A stretch of 64,000 bases of DNA from Marinobacter sp. Its GTDB lineage: Bacteria > Pseudomonadota > Gammaproteobacteria > Pseudomonadales > Oleiphilaceae. The position numbers and the translations under genes were made by a program. Each line of letters begins with the position of its first letter. The stretch's first letter is position 1. The DNA is taken from contig JAGYIS010000005.1 of the NCBI GenBank assembly GCA_018402255.1, forward strand, positions 186,001 to 250,000. The letters run 5' to 3'. This document shows positions 59,196-64,000 of the stretch, piece after piece. The notes under the pieces are model-generated. The model saw only the letters and a list, made by a program, of their open reading frames with translations. It was not told the DNA's origin and did no database searches.

Positions 59196-59226
59196 AGCCC
59201 CGGTGAGTGTCACCGGGGCTTTTTGG
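59196..59226 (+). terminator. Rho-independent terminator after the DUF2628 gene
   Basis: AGCCCCGGTGA with its complement, three-base loop and a T-rich tail, 40 bases after the stop codon. Confidence 0.9.
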
Positions 59227-59325
59227 TTTTGCCGATAGCTTCGACGCTACCTCACTCGTTCCAGTCTTTGTGCTCTGCCGGGCCCTTGCCCTATGCGGAA
59301 CAAACGCAAGCATGACGTGCTGGGG

Positions 59326-60153
59326 TCACAAACGGAAGTCCGGCAGCAATGCCTGCTTCCACCGCCACACCAGCAACCCCGCAGCAAGGTACATGAACAA
59401 ACCAAATGCCAACAGGGTGTTCAGACCAGCGGTTGATGATGATGTAAGCGCCAACAAACTCAGCGCCAGGCTCAGGTTTCGAACCACGGTGATCAGGGTT
59501 ATGGTTCGCCGAAAGCGCCAGTCTGGCTCAAGTAATGGTGGCAGCACCAGGATCAGTGTCAGTATCACGCCCGCCAGAAGCGGCTCACCCGGGCCGCTGA
59601 GGATGTCTGCACCGTAGCGGGCCGCCAACGAAATCACCAACAGTATCACTAAAAGGCTGCCCAGCTTTTCTATCTTGGGTTGCCAGGTTGCGGTGACGTC
59701 TGGCAACAAAAAAAGCAGGACTTTACCGGTTAACAGGGGTAACAGGGTTAGTGCGAGCAGGATGCATCCGAGTGCTGTCAGTGACCCGTTGCCGAGCGGA
59801 ACCAAACCGAGTTGGGTGAACGCGCCAATCATTATCAGGCTTGCGATCAGCAACAGGATGAACAGCCGAACGGCGAGCCCGGGCAGACCTTGAACAGCAC
59901 CGACAAAGGCGCCTGCAGATGTGCCGCCAGCGGCAGCAACGCAAAGTGACAGGGCTGCCAGGGTATTCGTGCCGAAGATTCCGTATGCATAGAATAAGGC
60001 CAGGGCCACCGACGGCAGTGCAATGTTGTAGAGCAAGACGGCACGCAACAAGCCCGCAACGGGAATGTTAGCTGGCGTTGGCGCCCGCATGCCCAGCGCG
60101 AGCATGATCACGACGGTGTTGGCCATTGCCCAGTACTCTGACAACGCACTCAT
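59326..60153 (-). CDS. BASS/BART-superfamily transporter-like protein
   Basis: A 275-residue protein with about nine membrane helices. It resembles the bile acid:sodium symporter (BASS) group by TVVIMLALGMRAPT, SLCVAAAGGTSAGAFVGAVQ and RRTITLITVVRNLSLALSLLA. It is shorter than ACR3 arsenite pumps of the same superfamily. Start ATG 60153 overlaps the stop of the monooxygenase gene (ATGA), so it is the last gene of that operon. Substrate unknown; transport of the monooxygenase product or substrate is inferred. Confidence 0.75.
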   Translation of the reverse strand: MSALSEYWAMANTVVIMLALGMRAPTPANIPVAGLLRAVLLYNIALPSVALALFYAYGIFGTNTLAALSLCVAAAGGTSAGAFVGAVQGLPGLAVRLFILLLIASLIMIGAFTQLGLVPLGNGSLTALGCILLALTLLPLLTGKVLLFLLPDVTATWQPKIEKLGSLLVILLVISLAARYGADILSGPGEPLLAGVILTLILVLPPLLEPDWRFRRTITLITVVRNLSLALSLLALTSSSTAGLNTLLAFGLFMYLAAGLLVWRWKQALLPDFRL

Positions 60154-61232
60154 GCGCAGCAACCCCTGGCCTGTTTGGCGCCCCATATGGGTTGTTCATG
60201 ACTCGATAGAATGTTCTTTACGACGTAGGCGGCATCGGCACCAACCCCCCGAAGTGTGGCGGAGGCATGTGATCGTTGCCAGGGCTGGCCTACGAAATAG
60301 AGGCCGGAAATGTGGGTGGCCACGCCGCCTTTGTGCCTGCTGGCCGTTGCCCGGTCGAGGCCGTCCAGACCTTCCAGAAACCGGGGTGCGGAATGAAACC
60401 CCGTGGCCAGCAACAAGGTATCGAACGGGACGGTGTCGTCTTGCCAGCGTAATCCGTGGTTCGTCACCGCATCAAACAGACTCCGCTGGGCCAGCCGCCC
60501 GCTGGTCAGTGCCGCCCGGTATTCGCCGTTGTCCAGCACCGGCGTTGCCGGTTGCCGGTTCAGCCAGCGCCCTATCGGCAGCGTATCAATGCCGCTGTAG
60601 GTCATCCATGCATGTATATCAACGCCCAGTGGTCGTTGGGACAGGAATTTGGGCGGGTTACGTGATATCAGGGTCACCTTGTGGGTTGCCGACAGTTCAT
60701 GGGCAATTTGCACGGCTGAGTTTCCTGCCCCGATTACGGCGACCCGATCCCCTGCGATGTCGGATGGCGAATGATAGGCCGAGGAATGCAGAAGCTTGCC
60801 GTGGTAGTGCTCGAGCCCAGGGAAGTCCGGAATATTGGGCTGGCTGTAAGGGCCGCTGGCGACGATCAATGCTCGGGTTGCCAGGCAATCACCGGTTGAG
60901 GTGTGCAGTTTGAAGCCATTGCCTTCGCGTTCAACCCGGGTGACGGGGGTATTGAAACGTATCGGAAAATCGAAGTGGCGGGCGTAGCTTTGCAGGTAGC
61001 TCACTACCTCATCGCGACTGGGGTATCGTGCCGGGTTACCGGGGAAAGGCAGGCCTGGCAGGCTGGAAAATCTGGCTGGTGAAAACAGTTTGAGGCTGTT
61101 GTAGTACTGGGGCCAGGAGCCCGAGGCTTGCTGGCCGGCCTCGACAACAAGATAGTTCAGACCGGTGCGATCAAGCGCATAACCTGCGGCAAGACCGGCT
61201 TGGCCTGCGCCGACAACAATGACGTCGTACAT
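60150..61232 (-). CDS. FAD-dependent monooxygenase (ArsO-like flavoprotein)
   Basis: A 360-residue two-dinucleotide-binding flavoprotein. FAD motif VVGAGQAGLAAGYAL (residues 6-20), NAD(P)H motif AVIGAGNSAVQIAHEL (about residues 167-182), and the ATG-like TLLLATGFHSAPRF before the C-terminal part. This is the pattern of single-component flavin monooxygenases, including ArsO of arsenic operons. The C-terminus carries a Cys-Cys pair (ARGCCA). It overlaps the transporter gene and follows the ArsR-type gene by 71 bases. Its substrate is unknown. Confidence 0.85.
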   Translation of the reverse strand: MYDVIVVGAGQAGLAAGYALDRTGLNYLVVEAGQQASGSWPQYYNSLKLFSPARFSSLPGLPFPGNPARYPSRDEVVSYLQSYARHFDFPIRFNTPVTRVEREGNGFKLHTSTGDCLATRALIVASGPYSQPNIPDFPGLEHYHGKLLHSSAYHSPSDIAGDRVAVIGAGNSAVQIAHELSATHKVTLISRNPPKFLSQRPLGVDIHAWMTYSGIDTLPIGRWLNRQPATPVLDNGEYRAALTSGRLAQRSLFDAVTNHGLRWQDDTVPFDTLLLATGFHSAPRFLEGLDGLDRATASRHKGGVATHISGLYFVGQPWQRSHASATLRGVGADAAYVVKNILSSHEQPIWGAKQARGCCA

Positions 61233-61262
61233 GATGAGTCCCCTTGTGATTAAATCCTTTAA

Positions 61263-61278
61263 TTCGGGAAATGACGAA
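61263..61278. promoter_or_regulatory. Operator-like inverted repeat before the monooxygenase gene
   Basis: TTCGGGAAATGACGAA lies 31 bases upstream of the start at 61232 and resembles the repeat at 61598-61613. Binding by the ArsR-type regulator is inferred. Confidence 0.5.
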
Positions 61279-61303
61279 ATATAGGCTCAAAAACAATTCC
61301 GGA

Positions 61304-61597
61304 TTAACAGCACTGGCCAAGAAACCCGTTCAGTTGGTTGAGCAGATCCTGGATCCGGGAAACATTGACCCGATACTCCACTTCCTTGCCGACCTTGTTG
61401 GCGTTGAGCAATCCGGCTTCTCGTAATTGCTTGAGGTGCTCAGACACCGTCGACATGCCCAGCTCGGTACGAATCGCCACGTCACCCACTGTGAGCACAG
61501 GCTGATCTGCGAACAGCAGCATGATGCGCTGTCGGTTGGGGTTGCTGAGCGCCTGTAAGAACTTCTGTATATCGTTTGAGAGTGTCATATCATTCAC
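61304..61597 (-). CDS. ArsR/SmtB-family transcriptional regulator with C-terminal Cys-Cys
   Basis: A 97-residue winged-helix repressor (FLQALSNPNRQRIMLLFAD, MSTVSEHLKQLREAGLLNANK, EVEYRVNVSRIQ). The usual arsenic-binding CVCDL of helix 3 is replaced by TVGDVA, but the protein ends in QCC. A C-terminal Cys pair serves arsenite sensing in some ArsR types, so As(III) is one possibility, and other thiophilic or redox signals are also open. ATG 61588 may be the real start. It is first in the operon with the monooxygenase and transporter. Confidence 0.88.
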   Translation of the reverse strand: MNDMTLSNDIQKFLQALSNPNRQRIMLLFADQPVLTVGDVAIRTELGMSTVSEHLKQLREAGLLNANKVGKEVEYRVNVSRIQDLLNQLNGFLGQCC

Positions 61598-61613
61598 TTC
61601 GGATTTTACCGAA
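61598..61613. promoter_or_regulatory. Operator-like inverted repeat before the ArsR-type gene
   Basis: TTCGGATTTTACCGAA: perfect five-base arms with a six-base spacer, directly next to the first ATG. Likely autoregulatory site. Confidence 0.6.
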
Positions 61614-61754
61614 ATGTATGTTGAGTGAGACGTGTTGTCAAGATCTGGTGACGGTAAAACGGAGCAGTGGAAATAGTGGCCGATACCTGGCCGGGGAAAC
61701 CCTGATGGATCAATAGTCGCGTACGGGCGTGACTTGGGCTTTTAGGCGGGAAAG

Positions 61755-61831
<77 letters not shown>

Positions 61832-61844
61832 ATCAACGGCCAGC

Positions 61845-61850
61845 ATTATA
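61845..61850 (-). promoter_or_regulatory. -10 box of the tRNA-Pro promoter
   Basis: A perfect TATAAT on the minus strand 14 bases upstream of the tRNA, with a GC-rich stretch (GCTGGCC) after it, as in stringently controlled stable-RNA promoters. The -35 hexamer is poor. Confidence 0.65.
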
Positions 61851-61918
61851 CGGATTGCCGGCCGTTTTACTAGCCCCGTCCCTGGGGTAGTTACCTCCTA
61901 TAACCGTGAAGCGCCCTG

Positions 61919-64000
61919 TTACCCGGCGGTGGGCAGCAGGGAAATATCGGCTACCCGGAGGAACAGGTTACGCAGGCGATTGAGCAGTGCCAGCCGGTTG
62001 TTGCGCACGGCTTCGTCGTCTGCCATCACCATGACTTCGTCGAAGAAGGTGTCGACCGGTTCGCGCAGGTTGGCCAGAGAGGTCAGCGCGCTGGCGTAGT
62101 CGCCCTGCTCGAACAGCGGCAGTACTTTGTCTGCCAGCTCGTCCACTTTGGCCGCCAGAGTTTTCTCGGAGGCATCCTGCAGCAGTGCGGTATCAACGGA
62201 CTCGCCAATGCTGTCACCACCCTGTTTGGTCAGGATGTTGGAAACCCGTTTGTTGGCGCCGGCCAGGGCCTGGGCTTCTGGTAGCTGGCGGAAGGTTTCC
62301 ACGGCTTTTACCCGGCGGTCGAAGTCGAGCGGGCGGGTTGGGCGGCGGGCGTGTACGGCCAGGTACACTTCGGCGCCGATGCCCTGCTCGTCGTAATGGG
62401 CGCGGAAGCGCTCCAGCATGTAGTCCACCACGGTGCTGGCGGTGTTGTTCTCAGTCAGCACGGTGAAGTTCTGCTCGGCCCACTCACACACCGTTTGCAG
62501 GTCCAGCGGCAGCTGCCGTTCGATGATGATGCGCAGCACACCCAGTGAGGCGCGGCGCAACGCGAACGGATCACGGGTACCGGACGGCGGTTGGTTGATA
62601 CCGAACAGGCCCACCAGGGAGTCGATGCGGTCAGCAATGGCGACGGCGCAACCGGTCAGAGTGGTGGGCAGGTTGTCACCGGCAAAACGCGGCATGTACT
62701 GCTCGTTCAGGGCCTTGGCCACGTCGGCGTGTTCACCGTCGTTGGTGGCGTAGTACTGGCCCATGATGCCCTGAAGGTCGGTGAACTCCAGCACCATTTC
62801 AGTGACCAGGTCGGTCTTGGCCAGCATGGCGGCGCGCTCGGCCAGCGCCGGATCGCCGTTGATGGCGTTGGCGATCTTCCCGGCCAGGGCGGCCACACGC
62901 ACGGATTTGTCGTAAATGCTGCCCAGTTTGTCCTGGAACACGATGGGCTTGAGGGCCTCGATACGATCTTCCAGTTTGGTCTTGCGGTCAGTTTCATAGA
63001 AGAAGGCCGCGTCTGACAGACGCGGACGGATGACCTTCTCGTTGCCGGAAATGACCTGGGCCGGGTCTTTGCTTTCCAGGTTGGCCACGGTAATGAACAG
63101 CGGCAACATGCGATTGTTGCTGTCGACCACGTGGAAGTACTTCTGATGCTCCTTCATGGACGAGATCAGAGCTTCGGCGGGTACTTCCAGAAAGCGCTCC
63201 TCGAAACGCCCCATCAGCGGGACCGGCCACTCGTTCAGAGCGGTCACTTCGTCCAGCAGGTCTTCGTCGATCACCGCTTTACCTTGGGCTTCTTTCTCAG
63301 CGAGGGCGTTAACGCCGGCGCGGATCTGTTCACGGCGCTCGGCGAAATCGGCCAGTACATAGCCTTCCTGCTTGAGCACCACTTCGTAGTCAGCCGGGGT
63401 GGGTACGATCAGTTCTTTCGCGCAGTGGAACCGATGGCCGCGGGTTTTGTTGCCGGGCTTGAGGTTCATCACCGGGGTGTCGATCACCTTGTTGCCGTAC
63501 AGCATGATCAGCCAGTGTACCGGGCGCACAAATTCCGTGCGGTGGGCGCCCCAGCGCATGCGCTTGGGGATCGGCAACGCGGCCAGCGACTGATCTATCA
63601 GCTCTGGCAGCAGCTCCACGGTTGGCTTGCCCTTCTCTACGGTACGGTAAACAACCCAGGCACCTTTGTCGGTTTCCAGGGTGTCGAGCTGGTCTGGCGT
63701 AATGCCCAATGAGGTGGCAAAGCCGGTCAGTGCGCGGGTCGGGTTTCCGGCGTCGTCAAAGGCCGCTTGCACGGCCGGGCCACGCTTTTCCACCGACTTG
63801 TCCGGCTGGGCGTTGGCCAGGTCACGGATACGCACGGCCAGGCGACGTGGGGCCGCAAAGGCTTCCACTTTGCCAAAGCTTACGCCTGCGTCTTCCAGGC
63901 CTTTGGTAATACCCTGAGTGAAGGCATCAGACAGCGGTTTGAGAGCTTTTGGCGGCAGCTCCTCAGTACCCAGTTCAACCAGAAAATCCTGTGTAGCCAT
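61919..64000 (-). CDS. glyS: Glycyl-tRNA synthetase beta subunit
   Basis: A 693-residue protein that begins exactly at the right edge of the window (ATG 64000) with [20 protein letters not shown], the conserved start of GlyS, and contains [33 protein letters not shown] and the C-terminal anticodon-side domain. With GlyQ (expected just beyond the edge) it forms the bacterial alpha2beta2 glycyl-tRNA synthetase. The frame appears complete. Confidence 0.97.
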   Translation of the reverse strand: MATQDFLVELGTEELPPKALKPLSDAFTQGITKGLEDAGVSFGKVEAFAAPRRLAVRIRDLANAQPDKSVEKRGPAVQAAFDDAGNPTRALTGFATSLGITPDQLDTLETDKGAWVVYRTVEKGKPTVELLPELIDQSLAALPIPKRMRWGAHRTEFVRPVHWLIMLYGNKVIDTPVMNLKPGNKTRGHRFHCAKELIVPTPADYEVVLKQEGYVLADFAERREQIRAGVNALAEKEAQGKAVIDEDLLDEVTALNEWPVPLMGRFEERFLEVPAEALISSMKEHQKYFHVVDSNNRMLPLFITVANLESKDPAQVISGNEKVIRPRLSDAAFFYETDRKTKLEDRIEALKPIVFQDKLGSIYDKSVRVAALAGKIANAINGDPALAERAAMLAKTDLVTEMVLEFTDLQGIMGQYYATNDGEHADVAKALNEQYMPRFAGDNLPTTLTGCAVAIADRIDSLVGLFGINQPPSGTRDPFALRRASLGVLRIIIERQLPLDLQTVCEWAEQNFTVLTENNTASTVVDYMLERFRAHYDEQGIGAEVYLAVHARRPTRPLDFDRRVKAVETFRQLPEAQALAGANKRVSNILTKQGGDSIGESVDTALLQDASEKTLAAKVDELADKVLPLFEQGDYASALTSLANLREPVDTFFDEVMVMADDEAVRNNRLALLNRLRNLFLRVADISLLPTAG

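Overview
The window is a 64 kb piece of a gammaproteobacterial chromosome around the replication origin. The organism looks like a marine Marinobacter-type bacterium. This is inferred from the Pseudomonas/Marinobacter-style origin gene order (atp genes, parB-parA-rsmG-mnmG, mnmE-yidC-yidD-rnpA-rpmH, then dnaA-dnaN-recF-gyrB), from parS sites of the Pseudomonas type inside recF, and from protein character. I could not run a database search, so the genus is a guess.

Layout, left to right. 1-3028: the start of an F-type ATP synthase operon (atpI-B-E-F-H-A) on the minus strand. 3231-7517: the mnmG-rsmG-parA-parB operon, minus strand. 7518-7852: an AT-rich gap with two perfect DnaA boxes, at the place where Escherichia coli has oriC. 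7853-20765: an accessory block between mnmG and mnmE. It holds an LplT-like transporter, an EAL protein, an RND efflux pump with its adaptor, a DUF3833 lipoprotein, an acyl-CoA dehydrogenase, an orphan solute-binding protein and a TonB receptor with a Fur-like box. 20888-24842: mnmE, yidC, yidD, rnpA and rpmH. 24843-25484: the rpmH-dnaA gap, the Pseudomonas-type origin position. 25485-33117: dnaA, dnaN, an ABC1/UbiB-like kinase gene, recF and gyrB on the plus strand, with two perfect parS sites in recF. 33209-39234: a membrane protein, a GabT-like aminotransferase and two divergent ABC exporters, with two copies of a hairpin repeat. 39352-48964: recC-recB-recD. 49176-59155: small unknown genes, a Fur-box-controlled unknown pair, a FAN1-type nuclease with an XPD-like helicase, a large unknown membrane protein, a globin, a glyoxalase-fold protein, a lipocalin and a DUF2628 protein. 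59326-61597: an ArsR regulator, a flavin monooxygenase and a BASS-like transporter. 61755-64000: tRNA-Pro(CGG) and glyS.

The core genes serve chromosome replication and segregation (dnaA, dnaN, gyrB, parAB, parS), tRNA modification (MnmE with MnmG), membrane protein insertion (YidC with YidD) and recombination (RecBCD, RecF). FAN1 and its helicase form a likely extra DNA repair pair.

Four genes (gyrB, the acyl-CoA dehydrogenase, the DUF3833 lipoprotein and the LplT-like transporter) are broken by five apparent single-base indels in short base runs. Because gyrB is essential, these are probably sequencing errors. The most interesting points are the two candidate origins, the kinase gene and terminator that split the dnaA-dnaN-recF-gyrB cluster, the pair of 108-bp repeats with near-identical cores but different long arms, an apparent ATT start codon, the ArsR/monooxygenase/transporter module with paired operator-like sites, and the Fur box between unknown genes and FAN1.
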